Assembly: GCF_963678635.1 (NCBI RefSeq)
Contig: NC_087062.1
Location: forward strand, 18,651,789-18,715,788
Source of the DNA: Symsagittifera roscoffensis
Lineage: Eukaryota; Xenacoelomorpha; Acoela; Convolutidae
Direction: 5' to 3'
Length of the DNA stretch: 64,000 bases
Numbering within the stretch: the first letter of the stretch is position 1; each line of letters begins with the position of its first letter. The notes beneath the pieces are model-generated. The model had not been told where the DNA came from. It saw only the letters and a program-made list of their open reading frames with translations, and made no database searches. The translations under genes were made by a program, and so were the position numbers. This document shows, piece by piece, positions 51,201-63,200 of the stretch.

Positions 51201-54200
51201 GACTCTAATTGAGAGACCTGCAGAAATTTTCTGCAGTCACATGTACAAATGGGTCAATTATGTTATTCTCCTAGGTTCTAAAAATGATTCTAAATATCTC
51301 AGCATGTAAACGGTCAACACGTGCTCAACTTTTAATTTTGTGAACGAATTATATTTTTTCCAAGTTAAGGCCAGTAGAAATTGTAAAGCACAAAAAATTG
51401 AACGCTCACCTCTAAACGCTCATTCAGAACGTAGACTAGGCCATCTGATGAACTTTTCCCGCTAATTTCCCCGTTTGGCCTATGACACAGAAGTTCTCAA
51501 AGATGAAGATCAATTGACCCGACATTTTCCTTTCAGGGAATCAGCAGTAACACCTCATATCACTACATCAGCAGTCGCCGCTCAAGTTATGAAAGCATAA
51601 TGAACGGATGTCGAACTCAGAATATTGGCTACACGATTGCTAACGAACACGGGCTGTTTGCTTGTCAAATTCACCTACCGAAAGACCGTAGTGCTCTCAC
51701 TCAACAACAACAATTTCGAAAAGCTCTTTATCAGAGCGTACTCGGTATCATCCTTCAGACGAGTAGCAGGGAGCGCAGCTTAAATTTTAACTTTGAAACA
51801 GAAGCATCTTTATTGAGGCTAATGTTGCTTTCCTAAGGACTGCAACAGTACAAAAAACATCGAATGAGCTATCACTGATTACGAGCAGTTCAATTTCGTT
51901 CACTGGAAAATCAAAAGAACAATAGTGGATCGGTAATTGACCTAAAATTGGCGAAGTTGTGAGTCAATCAATGAATCTGCAGTACAACTCGCTTAGCTGT
52001 GGTTCAATCCACTAATGGCATGTCATTGAGTAAAAACCGTGCTCGCACGGTGTACGGAGTTACAAGACCTACTGGTTCAAACACGAATGACACAAACTAG
52101 TATCAAGAGTATACGAGTACTTGATTTACTCCTCTGCTCACAATCAATCTGTCGGTGACGTGGTCTCAATTGAAACGGAAAACATGCGATGCGAGTTTCG
52201 GAAGGTTTGAATCAGTAATTGTTTTTAGTTTTTAATAGCACTGATTTTGGTAAGTTGAATTTAGTTTCAACGACAAACTTGGACCAACTGGTTTGTTTGT
52301 TTGCAAATGCTGGAATCGATTTGTCAAAATACGTCGTTAGTTTTGATATCAATGCTCAAAGTTCATCTGACGAACGGCGATACGCTATATGTGTTTTTAA
52401 AGGGGTTCGAACTGATCACATTCGTACATTTCAAGCGGCTGCTTGGGGACAGATTATGACAAAAAGAAGCCGTTCATTAGCATTTTCATTTTAACATCAA
52501 AACATCTAAATTCTTAACATATCTCAGGATTTTTTGAGCCCATGCCGTTTTTTTTGTTCTTGACATATTTGAGCAGACACTGATAAGTTGTTCGGCCTCC
52601 GCCTAGATGCGGAGCTAATCATTGAAATCAAACGCTGTTGACTGTTTCCAGCATCTCCTAATTGACTGGAAAGACTGGGACAGTTGCATGTTTAGAAGCT
52701 CTTTTGAGCTGGCGATTGAGGACTGATGTGGTCTTCAAGTCGTATTGATATTCTGGTGATTTGAAAATGGCGAAAAAAGCTAATATACACGACGCAAAAT
52801 TGACTATGCATTCTGAGTTGTTCATGTTCAACAGAAGAAACTTTGGTAGCTTTCCAGGATGATGGCATACAATTTTTTTTATTGGCAAAGTTTCTCTCCA
52901 GTGTTCTAAACCCACCTTCATACAAAATACTACTGTTTCCGAAATTCGGAGTTGAGTTTCTCGTCTTGCTTCAAACAAGCGTTTTTAGGCAGGTCATTTT
53001 GATATCTTTACTTAGGGTCTTCGAGTCAACAGCAGTCTTAAATTGAACAAACTATTCAGAACACTACAAAAGCTTCAAAACTTTCAGATCACTGCAACCG
53101 TCACATGGGGACAACTTAATTTCCTCCCTGGAGGGGGACCTCCTTGGCTTAGGGTCAAAATTTTCGCCAAACTTTTTTCGGTGACTCGCTTGATGTTTTG
53201 TCAGCGGTTGGCGAGGTTTGTGCGTGATCAGGTTATTTTTTCAAACGGCAGTCGATATCTGAGAGGGATTCAAGCTGAAGCAGCCTGCAAGTTGATATTT
53301 TTAACCGGCGGTAGAGGTTCAACCAGTTGTTGAGCTGGCAACTGAGGTTTAACTCAACTCCAACCTCCGTCTCTTCCTGTTTGAAATTCTTGAAGTTCCA
53401 TTGCCAGGTTTGGCCTGCTCCAAAGCCCCCGACTTTTGAAGAGTCCTCCAGGTATTCAAACTCTTCGATAGTAGTTTTGGCGATTTTTTTCGAAACTTTT
53501 TGTGAAAAACGGCTAGTTCTAGTTGAAGCTTTATCGGTTAATGCTGAATGGCTTGTGTTCTTAAACAAAGTTCGAAATTTTTCTGACATTCAGTTTCCTC
53601 TGTGTTATAACTCTGCAAAATTGCTTTTTTTGACGTTAAACGCAGCCAATGTATGATCTTTAAATGCCCTGAAATTAGTTCTTTAATTGAAAGGGTTCAA
53701 TGAGTGTCGAGACTAATCCTTAAATGCCTTGAAATAATTTTACTTAGGCGTACAAGTTTAATGTGTCGGGGTGCATCTTTGGCCGTACCTTTAGACTATT
53801 GCTTTATTAGATCTATCACGTTGTCAATTTATGCACTGTTAAGGCCAACAAAGTAAGTCTTGAATTGAATTAGGCAGCGTTTTTGGCAAGCATGAACATG
53901 GATTCAAATTCAAAATTTTTCCCTATGTTTTTTCCTTACATTTTTTCAACAAAAACTTTTTCAAAAAATTATTTCGAAGAAGTCTGTCTTTCAAGCGTTT
54001 ATTTTTCAAGATCACGCTTTTAGTCAAAGTCTATCAAGTTACAAAAACGAATCTTTAAAAAACCAAAAAGAGGTTTGAAGAAAGTTGGATTTTGTTATAA
54101 GTTTATTCAAGTTGCTGTCTCATTCTGAGCAAGACTATCAATGCATTACCATTGATCAAAATGACAAAAAAACTAGTGAACTGGGTAATCTTATTCAAAA

Positions 54201-57200
54201 ACACTATGCTTTGTAGTTTCCTACGAACTTAATTTGCTTCTTGACTATTGTAATTGGGACTTCCTGTTTTATTCTGATTAACATTTTCTAATGTTTGGTT
54301 TCGACTTAAAAATGTCTTGGTAATTTTAGAAAACTTGGAGAAACAACGGCACAATAATAATAAGTTTAGACTTAAGTTTTTATTTAGACTGCTGAGACGT
54401 TTTAGATTTCTTAGATTGAATTAGATTTTTTAGATTTTTTACAGATTTTATTAGGCTGGGTAATTTTAATCTAATGAACTTCTTCTCTGTCGTAGGCTTT
54501 TCTTTTTGAATTTGATTGCTTGGTGATTTTGAATCAAAAAGTCTTGTTAGATCAAACCTTCATCAATATCAGGTGCAGGGTGACGTTAGACATAAACAAT
54601 GACTGCTAAGCTGTTCATTGTCACTCAAATTTGCCACCGATTTTTTTGTTGTTAGATCGTTATCAGTATTCTATCGATTGTCATTTAGGAAGTTAATGAT
54701 TATATCGTGCCACGTTAAGATTTTTTCTGTACTAGCCGTTCGAGGATTTAAAGACATACACCTAGAAGAGTCAACTGCTGATGTAGTTGAAGTTTCCCTT
54801 CTAGTTAACGAATCAAATACCAGGATTCGAGACGAATAGCTGTTTAAACACCGTTTTAGAACCTGATGGTGTTTACGCTCAACCGGTCGCCTTCATTGTC
54901 TTGTCCTCTTAATTTTTTGGTCACCATCTTCATCTAAAGTATCATCATCCGTCTTTTGGTTGTATGCTCGCCGTCGTTAAACCTTGCTTTTCCGGCTTTA
55001 AGCTTTGATAAATTCTCCATGAAGTCGAAAGTAAATAAAAATGCATCCCTTGACGATAAAGAAAGGCAAAGTGCGCAAGTCTCATGATGTCGCATCATCT
55101 GTGTTACAAAATTCAGCATTTTTTTAATGTGAACTTGAGTATTTTGGTCACTTCAAGACGTTTCCAAAGGAGCTAAGAGAAGCAGTGGGGTTTTCCATTT
55201 AAATGCACAACCGCACGAGCCGTCCATGTCGAAACCGCATTTTCTGTGGATGGCAGTTCGTGCGTCATGGGTTTTGAAAGGTTAATTGCCCACCGTCAGA
55301 TTACTGGTCGGAATTTCGTCAGTCTACTGGTCAGATAAGGGCACAAACTTCGTCAGCGCCAATAAGGAACTGCTGGCCTGCATTGAAAAGCTTGGAATCA
55401 GCAGGAATCAGCAGGCTTCAAGCCACTTAGCACACAAACGCTTAAATTGGAATCAAAATCAATTACCTTGTGCAACACATCAAGCTGGCTCATGGAAGTG
55501 TCTGGTAAAGTCGTCGCTGTGCGTTCTTCGTCACCAATTTTCCGCGTTGTTTTTTTTAAATTCTGGTTTCTTGTCAGATTCTGGCTTCTCGCAACTCCAG
55601 CAAAAACTTTCTCATCGTTGCTTGTTAGGGAGCAGTCATATGTTGAACCAAACAAATGCAAAACTTTAATGGGAACCTAATCTCATTTCACTGCTTTTAT
55701 TTAAAAAAATTTGAAATCCTAGCAATTTTTCTGTTAGAGTAGAGTCATGAAGACATTAAAAAAACTTTCGAGGTTAAGCTGAAAATATGGGAGAGATAGC
55801 AAAACTTTGTGTAACATATACAAGACCATGGACGAGAGGCCATGAATGTTTTGTCTGAGCTTCTTTGTGTAGCTTCAGTGTAACTGGCTGTTTTGATTGG
55901 CCTCTAAGGACCGCAGAAATTTTCGGCGCAAAATTATAAAGTTTAAAACAGGCATAACTTTTAAATTTTTGAAAACCCATTTGCACTTGTTATCCCGGGT
56001 TAGATTAAGATTATGATGATTTAACTACAAGGGAAAAATCAAGCGTTTCAGCTGCGAAATTCTTTACAGGTAACCGCTGCTGCGGCCCTGCTTAAAATGT
56101 ACATGCTTTTTTTTTACATGTATACAACATACTTACTCATTTTAAGATTAATTTAATTACTAACACACAAAAACTTGATGAAACTGCTTATACAGAAAAA
56201 CTCAACCAAGAATCATGCAAAAAACTATACAGCTTATTAAGGCTTGAGCTTAAAAAACCTAAGACAGAACTTGCAAGATAATATTGGACCTGAACCGCGC
56301 ATTTCAAAAAGAAACAAATATATTGCATCAGTGTTATCTTTAAGATAAAGAGAATACATGTTTGAGAATTTGAAAAAAAATAGCATTTAAAGAAATTTTT
56401 TGCTTTTACCACTGCATCATTCGTGGTCTCGTTCTTAAGTCGGGAAAAGTTTTGGCTGTATAAGCTTCAGTGATACGTTGAATCTTCCGAGTATCCAAAT
56501 TAGATGTTTTTTGTGGGCTTTTTCCTCGATTTTGTATTGAAATAAAATGCAAGTATTTGAAGCATGATTAAATTTGTGTTTGAAAGAAATAACTAAAAAA
56601 AATTCCTCATGTCGAGCCTTATGCAATCAATCCCTATGATTTTATTTGCTTTGAATAGCAGTTGTAGAATTTCACAAGTATAGAATTTGATAAAAGACTC
56701 TATTTCTAAATAGCAAACCCTTGAAATTAGTTAATTTACCGGAATTAAATGGTTTTGATATTCTTTGCTCGAGAATGGGCCTTCTTGGCTTAAAATTTTG
56801 CAAAAAACTAAGGTTGAAATGTTAGCTCCACTCAAAAAAATTTTGTGCCGCCCAAAACAATTTTTACGCCTCTGCTTAATATTATCTGTTTTTGTTCCGA
56901 CGTTGGAAGAAAGTGACAGAATATTTGCGCTCGGGATAGTTTTTTTCTCCAGACAAATTTCGACTTTTTAACTAGCCATTATGCTGGAACTTTTTTATAT
57001 CATGTGAAAAATAATTTTTTCTTGAGCGCAAGTTTGAAACATATTTCACCTGTGATGATTTTATGCGAAGTTATGGGGTTTAAAATTTGTTGTTTTTCCT
57101 TAATTTAGGATAATAAACGCGAGATATATTCCTCGCTCTTATCGCGTAGGCGGAAATTTAATCCGTCTTAGAAATTGTTCCAGGTTGGTTGAAGCAGGCT

Positions 57201-60200
57201 AATTGACATAATTGATTTGTTACTAGGAATTCAGAATTTGTTCATTACTGAACTTACATATGAACAATTCAAAGCAAGAGCTCAAATTCTTATCTAGAGC
57301 AATGCAGAATTTAAAGGTCAGGACGTAACCATTGTCAGTGGAAGCCACGAACAAATCTCAAAACATTTGTTAACTAAATCGGCTGATGTCACATTTTAAT
57401 CTTTTGGAAACACAATGCCGATTAAGTTCAATATTTGGAGTCATTGCGTTGAGAGTGTATGGAAACTCAACACACAGCATATCACCATTTTAGGTCAATC
57501 CCAAACACTGATTTTGGAAGCTTAACGCCAAATAAATTCAAGATTGGTAGTATTTGGCTTGCGAGTGTTTGAAATCGCCGAATAAGGTCAGTATTTGGGA
57601 TTGCATCAGTATTTGGGTTCGCAGTTTAGATCGAATTAGGTCAGTATTTGGGATGAGTAGGTCAGTATTTGGGATCGAAGTTCAGTAGGTCAGTATTTGG
57701 GGTCGAAGTTCAGTGGGTCAGTATTTGGGTTCGAAGTTCAGATCAAATTAGGTCAGTATTTGGGATGAGTAGGTCAGTATCTGGGATCGAAGTTCAGTAG
57801 GTCAATATATGGGATAGAAGTTGAGATTGAAGTCGACAGGATTTGAGATCGAAATTGGGTTGGCAGGAATTGAGACCAAACGTTTGGTATTTCAACTCGT
57901 AGTTGATCAATGTAGTAATTGAGATTGATTTTTCGTTGACCCGTAGTTAAAAGAAACGCTATAAACCTAAACTCTATACTACACATATACATATATGTAA
58001 ACGGAATCCGCAAACAAAATGCGGATTCCACTAACAATATTCGGATTTCACTTACACGTTGCGGATTCCGCTTACAGTTGCGGAATCCGCAACAGCTCAA
58101 TTTAACTATTCAAATGTCTTATTATTTGTTTGTGGATTCCACAAACTGTTCTGGATTACGCAATTACGGTTGCGGATTCCGCAAAATCGCCTATTTTTGG
58201 AGCGAATTTGAGCGGTACAGTGTTTTAGGTTTTTTTTGTGGAATCCAAAACAGCGAAGAAGATCAAAGAGAAGTAACAAAGTTGCGGATTCCGCGACAAA
58301 TCTGATTGTGGTCTGTTGCGGAATCCGCTTACAATGCAATATAAATCAAGTGGAGCAAAATTTTCTCGAAATTAGTTTTCATCATAAGAAGTTTGAATCA
58401 TCCTATTAGATGATCTCCCTTCTTGTAGTTTTGCTTTTCTTAGGTGACGCCATGACTGACATGCTGTGGTCTGACCCCACCAAGAACTATGGTAACGAGA
58501 GTTCAAATGAGCAGTACACCTACAACACTTCTCGACAGGGATGTTCAACAGATCTAATTTACTTTTTTACTCTCCTTATTTCTCAAAATCCATCGTGAAC
58601 GCTAGGGTTAACAATTGATGCTTTTTACGTATATCAGCAGTGGTGGATTTGGGAAGGGGGGTTTGGCTTAGGACGCCTTTTCTTCAGGGATTCGATCCTC
58701 TACCGAGCCAAAGGGTCTTACCTTTGAAACTCTACTAAAACATCCATTTTTGGCGGATTTTGGCCTAAGATTTTTTCTAAGGGCGCCTTTGGCACCAATA
58801 TTTAATAATTGAGTGGTAGAAAAAACGCAATTTTGGGGTCAAATAAGTGTCTAAAACTGCTTTTTGGCCTGTTTTTTCAATAGGGTTTTCATAGCAATTT
58901 GATAAGAGCTGAGAAAATCAATTTGATCGATCTAAAAAAATGTTTTGCGTTGAAAATGTAAAAAAAAATGATCTAAAATTTGTTTTGCATTGCCCAAGAT
59001 ACGGTAATGTTTCTTTTACGTTTTATTACCGTTTTTGTTAAATCTCGGGTTATGATAGGTCCACTGATTCAATTTGAGCCATACGTCAGTCTGCGACCAT
59101 TCCATTTTGTAAAATCCGGAATCGGAATTGCAAATTTTCTGGACTTGAAGCCGCGAAAGCGGATAAAGTCCTTAATTATACTAATAATTTTTTATTGTCA
59201 TTTTGAAGTTGACCATCTGTTGAATGTGGAACAGATATCGTACTTCTACACGTACAACGCAGTCTGTGACTTCCTCAAGTTCAATGACCTCATATCGGTG
59301 ATCAGGGGTCACGAGGCACAGGATGCAGGATACAGGATGTACAAGACAGGCAAGACCTCAAAGTTCCCCTCTCTGATCACTATCTTCTCAGCACCCAACT
59401 ACTGCGAGACGTACGGCAACAAGGCGGTCGTGCTATGCTACGAAAGAGGCAACCTCAATTTGAAGGTCTGAGCAATGATGTCATGTAAAAACTGATGCGA
59501 AGGTTCAAATTTCAGCTTTTAGGACTGTAATTAATAGTCTTCTAGAGAATCGACCATTTTTTCTAAATAATTTTGGAGTAATTTGTTTTTGCAATGAAAA
59601 TTCTATCTGAAAGTATGTTTTTGAGAAACAATTTTTAAGCTTATCTCTAGTCTTGGTGGATTATTTTAGCTTATTTGTGGCTGCGGATTTTTCTGTTTGG
59701 CACCTGAGATAAAGCAAGACATGAAAAAGTAAAGTATCAGGAAAAAAAACAAAAATAAGTTTTAAAAAATTATACAAAAATTAAACCTAACGTAAAATAT
59801 TTTTATTACTGATCATCAAGGCTTTCCAACAAACCTGATCATCAAACCAGAACAATTTAAATAAAACTTTGAATACAGTTACGGTGTACCGTGTCTGAAA
59901 TTACTCTATGAGTATAACCAATAGGTCATAACTCAAATATGGGGCTTCGATTCTAATTAGGTTTGAATGCTATCCTTAGATTTTGTTTTTGTGTAGACCT
60001 TTCTGAGCCAGCCCCACCCCTATTGGCTGCCCAACTTCCAGAACGGACTGGTGTGGTCTCTCCCATTTGCAGCCAAACTCATCACACATCTCCTGCTGGC
60101 ATTGTGCCAAGTGTGCACTGAAGTAAGTGTAGTATTACATACAAGATTAACTAAGAAGACAATAAATTATTATTTTTTAAATCATCAAATTTGTTTTAAA

Positions 60201-63200
60201 AGATTCAGAAAAACTCTAAGAAAGATAGGCCGATCGCAAAACGAGTTAAACGGAGCGACATATAATTTAACCAGAAAATATTAATTCATGCTTCAAAACA
60301 AAAAGTCACACTAACAATTAACCATTTAATAAGCAACCATGTTAAAGGAAGAGTTGTCGCGAGCGAGTGAGATAGACGACACCCTGCTGAACAAGATGAA
60401 GGCGGTGAGCAAGATGGCTGACTACTATGACCACGTGGCAGACGACAACGATCTCGCTGTCAAAATGAAGGGCAAGTACAAGAGGACTCTTTGTGTATGT
60501 ATTGATGAATGACTCAACATGAACAGATCGGATTTTCCCGGGTCGAGATCCGCGACTTAAGAAAACACCGGCGCGATCCAAGTTTGGCACTTCAAGACCG
60601 ACTTAATCGAAAGTTGTCATTTCAAGACCAGCGCAACTGCTGAAAACCTCCGCGACCGGCGCGCTCAAAAAAACCGTCGCGACTGGCGCAAGTTTCTGGA
60701 CCTGTGCGACTGCTGCAATGGGCGCGACGAAAAAAAACCCAAATTATTTTTTGAATTGCGCCGCCAATCTTTTCTTGAATCTCGCCAAAAAGGTCTTTTC
60801 CTAGGTCCGGCTGCCGATGTCTCCTCTTAAGTCGCAACGCCAGATTTTCAAAACATTATGACGCCAAGCTCGGTTTTATAACTAAGCACATGTTTGTGCT
60901 TTCACGTGTCTGGATTCACTGACACATCTTTTGCGTGTTTTGAGACTTTTGTCAATGGATTCCACAATCAAATAATCCCCACACAAAATGCCGACAAGTT
61001 ATTTTTTGTCAATGGATTCGGCAGACAAACGTGTTTTGGCCGTTGAAGTGGATTCCATTAAATGTCGTTGGATTCTACTGTTTGTCAGTGGATTCCGCAG
61101 CCAATTTTTCTTTCTGTCACTAGATTTCTCGAATACTTTCTTAACTGTTTAAACGTGTATCCGCGCGGACCCATTTTTTCCTCACCTGATTTATATCTTG
61201 TGTAACAAACTTCTTACCTTGACCCGCCGCCACTCTTTTCTCAAGTCGCGCCGCCAAAGTTTTTCTTTAAGTCATACAGCCAAGTTTTTCTTGAATTGCG
61301 CCGCCGGTATTGGCTTGAGTCGCGGCACCAGTAAAATGGTGGTAGACTTAGAAAAACCGTGGCGACGCGACACAAGAAAAAACTGGCGGTGCAATTTAAG
61401 AAAGTATTGACGGCTCGGCTCAATAAAAACCTAGTGGTGTAGCTTAAAACAAGACCGGTGGCACGAATTGCGAAAAAACTGATGGCGGGCTTGGTAAAAA
61501 ACTGACAGCGTGACTTAAGAAAAGAGCGTCAGTGCGACTAAGCAAAATAAAACTTTGAGCCCGAAAAAAAAAAACAAGCGCCGCGAGTTAATAAGAAGAC
61601 AGGCGTCGCAACTTAGAAAAAACTGGCTTCGGAACATAAAAAAGACTGGTGCGACTTAAGAAAAGACTGGTGGCGCGACCTAAAAATAAACTGGTGGCGG
61701 CCCGAACTAGAAAAAACTGACGGCACGACCAATTAAAAACTGTCAGGGCGAATTAATAAAATACTGGCGGTGCGAGTTAGAAAATGGCTGGCTTCGCAAC
61801 TCAAGAAAGAACTACTAAAAAAAACTGACTAGTGGTCCTATACAAACTGTCGACGGGACTTAAGAAAAATTGTGATTTAAAAAAATCACTTGTTGAGTAC
61901 AAAAGTTTTGTACTTTAAAGAAACAAATACCTGTATCTTTTGCCTTTTCTTTGTTTTATTCTCTATGGAATTTCAATCAACTTTGCCCGTTATTTTTCTC
62001 GGACAGATGTCTAAGATGAAGTGTAGCTTTTATTTGCGACATTTTAACAACTTTCGCGTGACATAACAGGAGATGGACGGCGCTACTTAGTAAAACACTG
62101 GCGGCGCAGTTTAAGAAAAAATTGGCGCCGCGACTTTAGAAAAGACTGGCCTCGCAACTTAAGTAAAGACTGGCGCCGCGACTTAATCAAATACTTAAAT
62201 ACTGGCTATGCGACTTAAGAAAACATTGGTGGCGCAATTTAAGAAAATACTAACGGCGTGACCTAAGAAAACACTGGTGGCGTGACTTAAGCAAAGACTG
62301 ACGGCGCGGCTTAAAGAAGACTGGCGGTGCGACCTAAAATGACTTTATGGTGCGAATTTAACCCGCCCGCGTCGTACAGTCTTTTCTAGGTCGCAACGAC
62401 CGTCTTTTCCGAAGCCCCGCTTTCATTCTTAAAACCTTTAAAATTCAATCTGCAAGATCATCGGAGTTTACAGGGCTTCAAGAAGAGAATCGGCTACTGT
62501 TTTAATCTTAATGGAGCCCAACTGATTATTGGAGCTTTATGGTTTATTGCTACCTGTATTTTAAGGTCTGAGTGACAATGAGCAGTTGAGGAAGGATATT
62601 TTGACGGGGGAGGAGAAGAGTAAAGAGGCGAGGGTGGTGCAGGCGGGACGGAGACTCTCCTTCCGAGAGGCTCAGAAGCTGGACTCGGAGAACGAACAGA
62701 TGCCCACCAACGATACTTGTGAGTACAGATTAATTTGGGCGTCAACAACTACCGTTAAAAGAGTTAAACACACCAAAAAATTTTTGCAATGAAACAGAAG
62801 TAGCCGGTTACAGTCGAAAAGCACAGGATGCTCCAACCACAATAACAAAAAACAAATAAAAACAATTGGCGTCGCTTTCTTCCAATGGTGTCGTTTTATA
62901 TTCGAGTCGTAATTTTTTTGTCTCTTATATAGGTCGTGATGATTTTATCCCGTTTTTTTTTCAGGGAGATTTTTTTTGGCAACAATCATCTTTATTTTTT
63001 GCAGTTTGACTTTTGATTTCTTTTGAAGTTCACTTTTCCCTTGTTAAAAGTGAAAATCATAAATGACTTCTAGTTTCAAAATTGGACTTCAATTTTGACT
63101 TCGAAAAGGGAATAAGAGGAAGAAAAAATACCTATTGATCCAGTTTTCTCTGAAACTCAAAGAAAACTTGACATATAATTTTCTCCAAAAATCGAAAATT

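Larger units (their letters stand above)
51027..58443 (+). other. Long calcineurin intron (part), mixed repeats and relics
   Basis: The exon(s) encoding the CVHGG to DRFKEPP part of calcineurin were not found here, so they may be in the gap. The interval contains an unknown open frame (51541-51836), a BEL/Pao integrase relic (55204-55530), a minisatellite (57590-57815) and palindromic GGATTCC repeats (57990-58335). Stretches 53660-55140 and 55680-57420 hold nothing I can name. Confidence 0.5.

Noticed and set aside
53327-53656. 109-codon plus-strand frame
   Set aside because: It is the complement of the more protein-like minus-strand frame 53233-53589 and shows no motif.
60051-60284. Separate small ORF downstream of calcineurin motifs
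   Set aside because: Its first 70 bases are the calcineurin exon 59997-60122 and the rest is intron after a clean GTAAGT donor.
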